This document shows positions 1 through 8,445 of a stretch of 22,529 bases of DNA, piece by piece. Origin of the DNA: JANLSE01 sp038214135 (GTDB lineage Bacteria; Chloroflexota; Chloroflexia; Chloroflexales; Roseiflexaceae); the NCBI GenBank assembly GCA_038214135.1, contig JBBQSD010000105.1, positions 1 to 22,529 on the forward strand. Direction: 5' to 3'. The translations under genes were made by a program, and so were the position numbers. The notes beneath the pieces were generated by a model. The model was not told the DNA's origin, did not search any database, and saw only the letters and a program-made list of their open reading frames with translations. Position 1 is the stretch's first letter. Each line of letters opens with the position of its first letter.

Positions 1-3000
1 CCCCAGACAACCCCATAACACGGGGTGATACCACAGATCACATGCCAGGCTTTGTTGACTGTTGGTTCTTCCGATGGATTCAAGTACATATCGATCCAGA
101 ATGGGCCACTTGGAGCCGTGCCCTGGTTGGTGATCGTGACGGCAATCTCAACTGGTTCACCCGCCGCAAAGCTGGTTTTGTTGGGTGACAGAGCAATGCT
201 ACTGACCACCAGATCAGGCAACAGATTGTTGCTGACACTCGGCAAGAACACGCTATAGCCAGTTGGTTCGGGCGGCGGCGGGGGAGGAGCAATGTCATTA
301 TCGGTAATCGTGATCGTCGCAACCGTGATCGTTCCCAATGTCGCGTTCTGCGCATTCGAAAGGGTAACAGAGAATGTCTCGTTGGGCTCAACTGTGGTAT
401 CGTTGGTAATTGGGATCGTAATCGTTTTTGCAGTCCTATCGCCGCTGATCCAGTTTAGGGTGCCATTGGTGGCGGTGAAATCCTGCCCAGCAGTAGCAGT
501 GCCATCGCTGGTTGCGAAGTTCACTGCGACACCTCCATCAATGCCACTTGTGCGTGTCACCGAGAGGGTTGCGGTTGGCAATCCTTCATCGACCGTGATG
601 CTATTAACCGTCAGGCTCAGCGTCGTCCCATAGTCGGTTTCGACTGCGCCCATATCGATCTTGCTGCCGCGTATACGCGTAAAGCCACGCTGATCGGTAC
701 TTGGCGCACCAACGATAGCCGGGTCTCCACTATTGACTGCTGGGCTTGTCTCTGCTGGCAGATGCGTCGCGGTTGGCCCACCATTATTCTGGAGCGGGCC
801 GAGCTGCGGATCCTCATTGATAATATTGTTATTGCCATCGGTGAATGCTCGGTTGATGATGCCCCCGGTATCCTCGATCAGCGAAAACGTAACGATCGAC
901 TGGGTGAAATTAAAATCAGCATTGCTACCAGCGATGTTATCAGCAATAATCGAATGTTCAACAACGATGTCGCTGCTGTCCTCCTCGATACCACCACCAG
1001 CACCACTCGCACTGTTGTTGACAATCGTGGTATGGCTGATTTTTACTTCACCTGTGGTGGCTTCGAAATACAGGCCGCCACCATCACCGCTAGATTGGTT
1101 ACCAGAGATCGTCGAGTTCTCGATCAATGTTGGAACTCCAACATCATAGAAATAGATGCCACCGCCTGAGGCTGCGCTATTATTCGAGATCGTACTTTCA
1201 CGAATAATGAATGCATTACCGACGCCAGAAGAGAGATCACCGATATTGATTCCACCACCATTATCCGCCGTATTGCCAGAGATCGTTGAACGCTCAATCA
1301 CTACCGTGTAATCTGGCTCGTACAAGAAAATGCCACCACCATCACCCGGAGCGGTATTATTCGAGATGATGCTGTCGCGAATAGTAAACACGCCACCACC
1401 ATCGGTATCATAGAGCTCCAGTCCACCACCATTCCCCGCCGCAGTATTACCAGAAATCGTCGAGCGTTCGATGGTGACATCCTGATCTGGATCATAGAAA
1501 TAGATCCCACCGCCATTACCACCAGCAATATTGCCACTAATATCGGTGTCCTGGATCAGCAATGGCCCACCAGTGTCATCGATATAGATGCCACCTCCTT
1601 CGCTGGAGGAAGTATTCCCGGAAATGATTGAATCGGTGATGGTCAGATCCATCGCAAAGCCATCGGCCCACAGGCCACCGCCATCATCAGTAGAGGTATT
1701 GCCCGAAATCGTGACACCATCAAGGATCAGATCTTCATTCTTGTTCAGAATACCGCCACCATCAACAGCATTGCCGCCAGTGATCGTCATCCCAGAGATG
1801 CTGACCGCGATATTGGCAGTGGAGTTATACAGGTAGAACACCCGCGAGGCATTGTTGCCACTCACCGAGATCACCGCTGCCCCAGGCCCTTGAACATCAA
1901 CCGAGTCAGAGATCAAAAGCTGCCCGGTCGTCAACGTGATCGTGCCGGTCAGCCCACTCTGGAAGGTGATCACATCCGGCCCGGCAGCGCCATTCGCATC
2001 CAAAATCGCCTGGCGCAGGCTGCCAGCACCACTATCATTGAGATTCGTCACCTGGAATGTGGCTGCTTGCGCCACCTGAGCAGGCACGAGGTTCGATCCA
2101 AGCAATGCAGCTGCGACCGATCCGCTTGCCAGTGTTCGGCGCATCCCAGAGGGCAGACGCCGGACAAGCGCGTGGCTCGTCAGTGGGCGCTGTAGATCAC
2201 GTTGATGAAGTGCATGCATGAGCTGGCGTACGACGGGATCAGCCAATGGCAGCAGGGAGTGTGCCACCGCCAGATCGGCAGGGTTGGCATGTTGGCGGGT
2301 GGCCAGCAGCTGTGCCAAAGTCGGTGTGCGTCGCCAGCGTAGACCACCAAACTGCCCGAGCATGTGCATCACGCCATGTGGATCGGATCGCAGCGACTCA
2401 TAGCTCAGCAGACACCAACGATCATCAGGGAGTTCAGCCAGGTCATCGAGTGCCATTGCCGTGATCGTCGCCCATTGTGCGAGGGCAATCTCCGCGATAC
2501 TACGACCACGCAATGCTGCCCAAGCGGGGATGAGTGGCAGTGACCATGGGCCATCCCAATCTGGCAGTGCCTGATGCGTCACATATTGCCCAGAATGCCA
2601 GGCTGCAATGATCCGTGCCACCTGCTCAGCCGGGTCGCGGGCCAGAAACACAAAGCGTGCAGTCGGGAAGGCAGCTGCCAAGAAGGGCACCCGCAGCGCA
2701 TTTATCCCTGTATGCTCAACCATCCAGCCTCGGGAGGTATCTCCAAGAACCTGGTGTAGTTGGCTCATTCGTTCGGGGGTTGCATCAAGCGCAGTCTGCC
2801 GATCTGAAGCTGGCAGATTGGTTGCCAACAACGCTTCGGCATGCTGGCGAACCTCGGCTGCAAGTGGTCGCACATGTTCGGCTTGGGTCAGAAACTGTGC
2901 CAGCCTGGTAGTGCCAGCACGTGGCGCAGCGATCACAAACAACAACCCACCACGAGCAGAACGAGTGCGGCCCAGGCGTTGGAGAAGACGCGCGATGTTC

Positions 3001-3002
3001 AT
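1..3002 (-). CDS. Sulfotransferase-like domain fused to secreted beta-helix / Calx-beta / CARDB surface protein (partial, runs off left edge)
   Basis: One uninterrupted frame runs from the ATG at 3002 through base 1, so at least 1000 residues are visible and the C-terminus is missing. Residues 1-270 resemble a PAPS-type sulfotransferase: PRAGTT (27-32) matches the 5'-phosphosulfate loop and ARDP (121-124) the 3'-phosphate loop. However, the EKTPKN motif of the neighbouring enzyme reads EHTGIN (96-101), and the usual Ser of the 3' loop is R130, so catalysis is doubtful. An export signal follows at 287-313, then a choice-of-anchor/CSLREA-like parallel beta-helix (about 315-790, repeated ISGNT...GGGIY rungs), a Calx-beta domain (about 790-903), a proline-rich linker with YSVFLPSV, and a CARDB-like domain to the edge. 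The start is set by AAAGGAG at 3008-3014 and overlaps the upstream stop as ATGA, so translation is coupled. The function of the fusion is unknown; the passenger is probably a surface adhesin or scaffold. Confidence 0.85.
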   Translation of the reverse strand, partial: MNIARLLQRLGRTRSARGGLLFVIAAPRAGTTRLAQFLTQAEHVRPLAAEVRQHAEALLATNLPASDRQTALDATPERMSQLHQVLGDTSRGWMVEHTGINALRVPFLAAAFPTARFVFLARDPAEQVARIIAAWHSGQYVTHQALPDWDGPWSLPLIPAWAALRGRSIAEIALAQWATITAMALDDLAELPDDRWCLLSYESLRSDPHGVMHMLGQFGGLRWRRTPTLAQLLATRQHANPADLAVAHSLLPLADPVVRQLMHALHQRDLQRPLTSHALVRRLPSGMRRTLASGSVAAALLGSNLVPAQVAQAATFQVTNLNDSGAGSLRQAILDANGAAGPDVITFQSGLTGTITLTTGQLLISDSVDVQGPGAAVISVSGNNASRVFYLYNSTANIAVSISGMTITGGNAVDGGGILNKNEDLILDGVTISGNTSTDDGGGLWADGFAMDLTITDSIISGNTSSSEGGGIYIDDTGGPLLIQDTDISGNIAGGNGGGIYFYDPDQDVTIERSTISGNTAAGNGGGLELYDTDGGGVFTIRDSIISNNTAPGDGGGIFLYEPDYTVVIERSTISGNTADNGGGINIGDLSSGVGNAFIIRESTISNNSAASGGGIYFYDVGVPTLIENSTISGNQSSGDGGGLYFEATTGEVKISHTTIVNNSASGAGGGIEEDSSDIVVEHSIIADNIAGSNADFNFTQSIVTFSLIEDTGGIINRAFTDGNNNIINEDPQLGPLQNNGGPTATHLPAETSPAVNSGDPAIVGAPSTDQRGFTRIRGSKIDMGAVETDYGTTLSLTVNSITVDEGLPTATLSVTRTSGIDGGVAVNFATSDGTATAGQDFTATNGTLNWISGDRTAKTITIPITNDTTVEPNETFSVTLSNAQNATLGTITVATITITDNDIAPPPPPPEPTGYSVFLPSVSNNLLPDLVVSSIALSPNKTSFAAGEPVEIAVTITNQGTAPSGPFWIDMYLNPSEEPTVNKAWHVICGITPCYGVVW
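960..1760 (-). repeat. Tandem coding repeat of about 75-90 bp encoding beta-helix rungs
   Basis: The frame of the large surface protein contains about nine consecutive degenerate units of the form ST-I-SGNT-x(3-5)-GDGGGIYFYD. They are typical of polymorphic-outer-membrane-type parallel beta-helices. At DNA level the units recur as variants of ACGATCTCTGG-AATAC and GGTGGTGGC. Such runs can change copy number by recombination and are hard to assemble from short reads. Confidence 0.75.
2064..2144 (-). other. Internal export signal inside the sulfotransferase/beta-helix protein
   Basis: Residues 287-313 of the fusion read like a complete signal peptide: Met-Arg-Arg, a hydrophobic Ala/Leu-rich core, and a VAQA signal-peptidase-type end followed by the ATFQVTNLNDSGAGSL start of the beta-helix. 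The segment sits about 290 residues into an open frame. No Shine-Dalgarno sequence stands in front of the internal ATG at 2144-2142 (the preceding bases read CTGGG directly against the ATG), so a separate gene start is not favoured. The alternatives are a type II membrane topology with the sulfotransferase domain inside the cell, or processing at VAQA. Confidence 0.6.
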
Positions 3003-6000
3003 GCAGACTCCTTTTGTACAACATTGGACTGTCGAAGGTTGACTGGAACGGCGCTGAGAGCTTCATCCGGAAGAATAAAGGTACCAGCAATCAAGGGAGG
3101 GTTATCCGTCACGATATCTGGGAACCGTAGGCCTGGCATCACCTGAACCGCAAAAATCTCCTGTAGTGCATCTTCAAACTTCACAAACCCGACCGTCTGG
3201 CCAGTGGTGATATCAATCACCCAGATACCACACGCCCGTTGCTCAACTGGCAGATTGGCAATCTCAATGCCACTGAATACCGCACTCTCACGAACCTGCG
3301 AAAGCCCCACAAATGCATAGCGACCAAAAAAATCGATGCCGCGCGTAAATCCAGGCAATCGCGCAATTTCGCGGTACCTGCCATCCGTGGGGTCAATCAC
3401 GCCGACACCACCCTCACCAGAGTTGAGCACCCACAGCTGCCCGCCATACCAGCGCGGCGAGTGTGGCATGGAGAGGCCGCGGGCCACCACGGTGTTATGG
3501 GCGATATCGATCAGCACCCCTCCATCACGTTTATGCTCACGCCAGCCGTGTTGTGTATCCGTTTCACCAAGTGCGGTCACAAACCGTGGGCGGCCATCAA
3601 CCATGGCTAATCCATTCAGATGGCAGCGATCCTCTGGTGCCAATGCGCTGATGAATGCTGGCCGCCAGCGCGGTACAAAGCTATAATCGGGATCGGATGT
3701 ACACAGGCATGAGAAGCGCGTATTAACAAACCAGAGTTCGTCGCCTGCCCATGCCATTTCGTGGATCTGAATATCGCCAGTGGTATGAATACGGCGTGGC
3801 ATAAAACAGGCATCGTGTTTATCGGCTGGCTCGAGGCGGGCAGCATTGGCAGGAACATTAGAGAACTCGCGAATCTCGACATTTGTACCGATTGCCAGCC
3901 GATTACCCCGCAATGCCATGCCCATTGGCTTGTTGAAGCCCTGGAAATGTGTGTTGAGCACATCGCCATCGGCGCGCAGTAGCACCAAGCGCCCAGCCTG
4001 ATAGGTGCTGGCAAATACCGAAATCCCAAGCTCCTGAAGTAATTTGGGTATGCTTATGGTGTGAATGCTGCGGAGTGGCGCAAGCTCATTCGGCGCAACA
4101 TCAGCTGCTTCGGTTGGCGTAGTAATCGGTGCAGAAGGTGGTAATGAACGATAATCGACTCCATTCTGCGGTTGTTGCTCAACACATTCTCGCTCAATCA
4201 ATTGTTGTGCGCGCTGCGCCGTAGCCGTGAGCGTTGGGAGCAGTAGCGCAATTGCCTCGCGATGTTTCTGCCATTTCCCTGGTTGTGGTGCTGTCAGGGT
4301 ATGCCGAGAAAGCGGTAGTTGCTGTTCCAGTTGTTGATCCCACACCAGGCCTGCAAACTGACACAACCGCTCAGCCACGGCCTGTGGATCAGCCAGCAAT
4401 TGTGCGTAGCGTACTGCCGACCAGCAATCATCAGGGAGTTGGGTCAGATCATCCATGATCTGCCGATTTGTTGCTTCCCATTGCAGTGCTGCAACCTGAG
4501 CCACTGGTTTACCGATCAGATCGCGCCACCCTGGTGGTAGCAAGAGTGACCATGGCGGGCCATCCCAACCTGGCAGCTTAGGATAGGTGACGAACTTGCC
4601 TGATGCCCATGCCTCAATAATGCTCGCGAGGCTTTCTTCTGGCTCACGGTAGAGATAGATGAAGCGGGCACCAGGGAACGCCGCCGCCAGGAATGGGATT
4701 CGCAACGCATTCTTGGGGGTCTTTTCAAGCAGACGCACCGCCTGATTATCGGATGGATGCACACCATCGCGATCACGAAGTTGCTGCCAAAACGCCTGCT
4801 GGAGGGTTGTAACAACCTCAGGAGTCGCCTCCATCGCCGTCAGGGAATTCGAATGAAACCCATGTGCAGCTGGTGTCAGTGCTGGAATACGTTCAAACAA
4901 CCCATGGCTCTCGCCACCAACCGTATAGAGATTAGCTGCGCGTGCGAGTGTCTCGAACAACAGACTGCTGCCTGATCGCGGTGCTGCAACAATAAAGACA
5001 GGTCGGTCGAAGCGCGTATGCCCATGTGCGGGTTGCTCACGTTGCACCGCAGACATCGCAGGTACAATTGGCGTAGATCTAACCAGCGGAGATGTAACCA
5101 CCGGAGGTACACCATTTTGCCTCGCTACGCTGGGCTTTGGGGAATCTGGCGCTACTGCTGCACGCCCAAGCCAGTGGTTCAGTGCAACAATCGGATCAAC
5201 CTGATTGGTCAGCCGTAGTTTACCCTTGAGCGGTGCGAGGTCGCGCTCCAAGCGTTCCAACTGGGCACGAAAATCCGCCTTACCCTCAGTTCGCTCGCCA
5301 TAGCGTGCCCACAGGGCGCGCCACTCCTGAATGAAGCACTGCAATTGCTCGCGTAGTTGGGTTGCCACGGGATCGTGTGGCAGTATGAGATCGGTGCAGA
5401 TTTGATCAACCACCCACTGTACTTCCCAGGGCGACATCACCTGTGGGAAGTTCATGGTTTCGCAGGCCAGGCTTACAGGCGCGCCCGGAATATATGCTAC
5501 AGATTGGCGCGGAGCATCAGAGCTAATCGAGAGGTGTGGGCGATCACTCGCATCCACAAGCCGCCAGAAATCCGCTGAACCAACCGTATCGGCCACCAAA
5601 TGAATCCGCGGGCGATCATCGGGGTTCAGCACATTATGCGTGCGCCAGGTATCGAAAATCCAACATTCGCCTGCATCCATGAAGACTTCGTGTTCGCCAC
5701 ACAGAAAGCGTACACCAGGGTAGGTGAGTACTGGTATATGCACACGTACACGCTGTGACCAGTAATAATTCGTATCAACATGGGCAGTTGCTTCGCCATG
5801 GCCAGCGATCCGCATGAGGCGTGTCCGACCAATTGGTGCGCCTAGCGTCGCGAGTACCTGCTGGATGTAGGGGCATTGTGCAAGATGCGGGGTTGGCAGC
5901 ATAGCGCCACGAGTGTCTTCATTCGCCGGATCACCATTCGCAGCCAGGAGTGGCAGGGCCGTGTTACCCTGGTGGCCCTGTGGATGAAGACGCCAATCGG

Positions 6001-6085
6001 ACTCACTGAATTGGAGAACCTCGTCAATTAAGCGCTGTGAATCGAATTGAAGCGGGAGACGAAAAAATTCGCTGGTGAGCTTCAT
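2999..6085 (-). CDS. Three-domain protein: Asp/Asn beta-hydroxylase-like, sulfotransferase, TIGR03032 C-terminal domain
   Basis: A 1028-residue protein starting at the ATG at 6085, chosen because AGAGGGA stands just upstream; the frame also stays open to a GTG at 6121. Residues 1-180 look like an aspartyl/asparaginyl beta-hydroxylase-type Fe(II)/2-oxoglutarate oxygenase, with HVD (H102, D104), distal H150 and R160 as the probable iron and 2-oxoglutarate ligands. A charged linker follows. Residues 360-630 are a sulfotransferase: PRSGSS (369-374) is the phosphosulfate loop, EKTPKN (454-459) the acceptor-side motif, REPEES...S488 the 3'-phosphate loop, and QPGKW (601-605) a late motif. Residues 672-1010 match TIGR03032, a propeller-like family of unknown role, with motifs such as NKPMGMAL, HLNGLAM and LWVLNSGEGG. 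No signal peptide is visible, so it should be cytoplasmic. It follows the PAPS synthase gene by 238 bases and overlaps the next gene by four. Substrate unknown; a hydroxyl made by the first domain could be the sulfate acceptor (inference). Confidence 0.9.
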   Translation of the reverse strand: MKLTSEFFRLPLQFDSQRLIDEVLQFSESDWRLHPQGHQGNTALPLLAANGDPANEDTRGAMLPTPHLAQCPYIQQVLATLGAPIGRTRLMRIAGHGEATAHVDTNYYWSQRVRVHIPVLTYPGVRFLCGEHEVFMDAGECWIFDTWRTHNVLNPDDRPRIHLVADTVGSADFWRLVDASDRPHLSISSDAPRQSVAYIPGAPVSLACETMNFPQVMSPWEVQWVVDQICTDLILPHDPVATQLREQLQCFIQEWRALWARYGERTEGKADFRAQLERLERDLAPLKGKLRLTNQVDPIVALNHWLGRAAVAPDSPKPSVARQNGVPPVVTSPLVRSTPIVPAMSAVQREQPAHGHTRFDRPVFIVAAPRSGSSLLFETLARAANLYTVGGESHGLFERIPALTPAAHGFHSNSLTAMEATPEVVTTLQQAFWQQLRDRDGVHPSDNQAVRLLEKTPKNALRIPFLAAAFPGARFIYLYREPEESLASIIEAWASGKFVTYPKLPGWDGPPWSLLLPPGWRDLIGKPVAQVAALQWEATNRQIMDDLTQLPDDCWSAVRYAQLLADPQAVAERLCQFAGLVWDQQLEQQLPLSRHTLTAPQPGKWQKHREAIALLLPTLTATAQRAQQLIERECVEQQPQNGVDYRSLPPSAPITTPTEAADVAPNELAPLRSIHTISIPKLLQELGISVFASTYQAGRLVLLRADGDVLNTHFQGFNKPMGMALRGNRLAIGTNVEIREFSNVPANAARLEPADKHDACFMPRRIHTTGDIQIHEMAWAGDELWFVNTRFSCLCTSDPDYSFVPRWRPAFISALAPEDRCHLNGLAMVDGRPRFVTALGETDTQHGWREHKRDGGVLIDIAHNTVVARGLSMPHSPRWYGGQLWVLNSGEGGVGVIDPTDGRYREIARLPGFTRGIDFFGRYAFVGLSQVRESAVFSGIEIANLPVEQRACGIWVIDITTGQTVGFVKFEDALQEIFAVQVMPGLRFPDIVTDNPPLIAGTFILPDEALSAVPVNLRQSNVVQKESA

Positions 6086-6134
6086 CGGGAGTTCCCTCTC
6101 GAATACACAGTCGAACAACACAAACGGCTGTAGC

Positions 6135-6151
6135 GTACTCGTGTGGAGTAC
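6135..6151. promoter_or_regulatory. Short perfect inverted repeat in the leader of the hydroxylase-sulfotransferase gene
   Basis: GTACTC, five bases, GAGTAC: a 6-5-6 perfect dyad lying 50 bases before the start codon at 6085. It could be an operator or a leader hairpin. The 238-base gap 6086-6323 also holds a weaker CAGAAT/ATTCTG dyad at 6265-6281. No convincing terminator after the PAPS synthase gene and no clear promoter were found, so read-through from that gene is possible. Confidence 0.3.
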
Positions 6152-6323
6152 AGCTCAGCCGCAAGGAGCTTTTATTTGATTATGTTCTTTACTTCTGCGG
6201 AATCTATCACAAATAGCAGCGATGGAACAGCCGATTAGTTAACAAAACCGAAACAGAATGGTAGCAGAATAGTTCATTCTGTAGTACGCTTGCTGCTAGT
6301 GATCTGTATAGAGGTGGTATCCT

Positions 6324-8042
6324 TCATACGTTAGGCACAGTGTTGCGTACAAAACCTCGCTCAGTGAGGTATACTACGATGCGCCGTGCGTTTTCTTCAG
6401 GCGACATACTGATTGTATCGAGTACCAGATCGGCGGCTAAGGGCGGCTCATATGGGTCATCAATGCCGGTAAACCCAGTAATTTCACCGCGCCGCGCCTG
6501 CGCATACATTCCTTTCACATCGCGCCGCTCGCATTCCTCGATTGGAGTATCGACAAACACTTCAATAAAGTGCTGATCATCAATCATTGCGCGCACCTCT
6601 GCACGCGTTGCGCGATACGGGCTGACGGCGGCACAGATCGCGATCCCGCCATGCCGTACGATCTCAGTGGCTACAAAGCCAATCCGTCGGATATTCGTGT
6701 CACGATCCTGTTTGCTAAACCCCAACCCCTTTGAGAGATGTGTCCGAACGACATCTCCATCAAGAAGCGTGAATCGGCGACCAACCTCCATCAGCAGCAC
6801 CGCAAGAATCTCGGCAGTCGTCGATTTGCCCGCACCACTGAGGCCCGTGAACCAGACACAGACGCCTTGTTGGTGGCGTGGCGGATAGCTTGCGGTCAAT
6901 ACCGCCGATACCTCAGGCCGCGTAAACCATTCCGGTAGCATCCTACCCTGCTCCAGATATTCTGTGCGCACCTGTGTTCCCGATAGTGTCATTGTTTTGC
7001 TACCAGTGGGCACATGCTTCGCCTCTTCGTAGCGCTGCTCATTCGCCAGGTAGACCATCTCATCAAAGATGACAGGGATTACCCCGATCTCCTCGGCGTG
7101 CTGCCGAACCAGTTCTTGAGCTGCAGATGGTGAATAGAATGGCTTGCCCTGAGAATCGACTCCCGGTCCAGCATGATCACGCCCAACAATAAAGTGGCTC
7201 ACGCCATAGTTCCGCCGAATAATGGCATGCCAGAGCGCTTCACGTGGCCCAGCCATTCGCATAGCCAATGGTAAAAGTGCAAGCAGCGTTCGCTGCGAAT
7301 CATACTGTTGTTCAAGCAATGCACGGTAGCTACGCACGCGTGTATAGTGATCAGTATCACCCGGTTTCGTCAGGCCAACCACTGGATGCAACAACAGTGT
7401 CCCATCAACCTGCTGCGCCGCACGCTTGGTCAGCTCTTCGTGAGCGCGATGCAATGGGTTGCGCGTCTGGAACGCCACAACACGCTGGTTGCCCATGGCG
7501 GTAAGCGCTGTACGTGTTGTAGTAGGAGACATGTACAGCGTGCTAAAATCATAGTGACGTGGTATCTGCAGCACCCGCAGCTTTCCCGAAATATTGATTG
7601 CTCCCCAGCGTGGCAGTTCGGCGACCAGTGGATGGCGTGTGTCGGTGGTGCCCACTACCGCCTGTGCGAATGCTGCCCGATCCCATTCGTAGGCCTCTTC
7701 AATGGTCATCACTGCCAGCAATTCATTCTGAGCATTGCGCAGAGCCACGTCAGCATCCAAATGTACATCGGATGCAGCAACCGATAATGTCACTGGTATC
7801 GGAAAGAGCGCCCCATTGGCCAGGCGCATCTCACCCAACACGCACTCATAATCCGCAGAACCCATAAAACTGCGAAGCGGCGAGAACGCTCCACACGCGA
7901 GCAATTCCAGATCATACACCGACCGTGTATTCAGTTGGATCGATGGCAACGCAGTGGCATATGCATGCAGTTCTACCCGTTCCTGCTCCGATACCAACAG
8001 ATTGAATAACTGACCACCATATGGGGTTATGAGGCTTGCCAT
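6324..8042 (-). CDS. sat-cysC: Bifunctional sulfate adenylyltransferase / adenylylsulfate kinase (PAPS synthase)
   Basis: This 572-residue cytoplasmic enzyme should convert sulfate and ATP to APS and then phosphorylate APS to PAPS, the donor used by sulfotransferases. The ATP sulfurylase half (about 1-385) shows QTRNPLHRAHE (192-202) and GRDHAGPG (287-294), the two nucleotide and sulfate binding signatures. The APS kinase half (about 390-572) shows the Walker A loop GLSGAGKST (400-408), DGD (428-430), RDTNIRRIGFVA (447-458) and SPYRATR (474-480). Both halves appear intact and full length. AGGAAA at 8051-8056 sets the ATG at 8042. There is no cysteine-biosynthesis gene nearby; the next genes downstream on the same strand are sulfotransferases, so it probably feeds sulfation rather than reductive assimilation (inference from context). 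Confidence 0.96.
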   Translation of the reverse strand: MASLITPYGGQLFNLLVSEQERVELHAYATALPSIQLNTRSVYDLELLACGAFSPLRSFMGSADYECVLGEMRLANGALFPIPVTLSVAASDVHLDADVALRNAQNELLAVMTIEEAYEWDRAAFAQAVVGTTDTRHPLVAELPRWGAINISGKLRVLQIPRHYDFSTLYMSPTTTRTALTAMGNQRVVAFQTRNPLHRAHEELTKRAAQQVDGTLLLHPVVGLTKPGDTDHYTRVRSYRALLEQQYDSQRTLLALLPLAMRMAGPREALWHAIIRRNYGVSHFIVGRDHAGPGVDSQGKPFYSPSAAQELVRQHAEEIGVIPVIFDEMVYLANEQRYEEAKHVPTGSKTMTLSGTQVRTEYLEQGRMLPEWFTRPEVSAVLTASYPPRHQQGVCVWFTGLSGAGKSTTAEILAVLLMEVGRRFTLLDGDVVRTHLSKGLGFSKQDRDTNIRRIGFVATEIVRHGGIAICAAVSPYRATRAEVRAMIDDQHFIEVFVDTPIEECERRDVKGMYAQARRGEITGFTGIDDPYEPPLAADLVLDTISMSPEENARRIVVYLTERGFVRNTVPNV

Positions 8043-8135
8043 ACTATCGCTTTCCTATAAACCAAGGGTAAGCCGATTTCCTTCTAGAAGGGAACCCACA
8101 ACGCCGGTTGCCATTCTAGCACACCAATCCGTTGT

Positions 8136-8163
8136 CCTATAGCATTATTTCCATATCCCTCAA
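8136..8163 (-). promoter_or_regulatory. Candidate promoter for the PAPS synthase gene
   Basis: On the minus strand TTGAGG, 16 bases, TATAGG resembles a sigma-70-type promoter about 95 bases before the ATG at 8042. The -35 box overlaps a perfect 10-base palindrome, CAAGCGCTTG, at 8161-8170, which could be an operator. The remaining sequence 8164-8330 between this promoter and the repeat pair shows no gene on either strand. Confidence 0.35.
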
Positions 8164-8330
8164 GCGCTTGTGCATCGAAAACCTCTGCTATAGTATGCTC
8201 ATTACACGCTTCCCTGACGTTCGCCCAATAGCGCAACCCTAAGCACTTGTAAATGAATTACGGGTTCTGATAGCGGGCAACGAATAAAGATTGACGAAAT
8301 CATCGGGAAGAATGCTGGATGGCTCTCCAT

Positions 8331-8405
8331 CCGCAGGCTGAAGCCTGCGGCAACGGGACGATGATGGCAAAAGGGCAATACCCTAGCCGCAGCTTCAGCC
8401 TGCGG
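8331..8405. repeat. Pair of GC-rich palindromes (REP-like)
   Basis: CCGCAGGCT-ga-AGCCTGCGG at 8331-8350 is a near-perfect hairpin. A variant of the same sequence, CCGCAGCTTCAGCCTGCGG, recurs at 8387-8405, giving two related palindromes 36 bases apart. Short intergenic palindromes of this type are commonly dispersed in bacterial genomes. They lie between the divergent PAPS synthase gene and the methyltransferase remnant, so they could also act as transcription barriers. Confidence 0.6.
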
Positions 8406-8445
8406 GGTGTAGTGTGGATAACACTACCCGATCAGGGAGCACCCA

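Noticed and set aside
733..1836. Several plus-strand open frames over the left end
   Set aside because: They lie opposite the beta-helix frame, which has clear domain structure and no stop from 3002 to the edge.
6265..6281. CAGAAT/ATTCTG dyad as terminator of the PAPS synthase gene
   Set aside because: The stem is short and AT-rich and no T-run follows on the minus strand.
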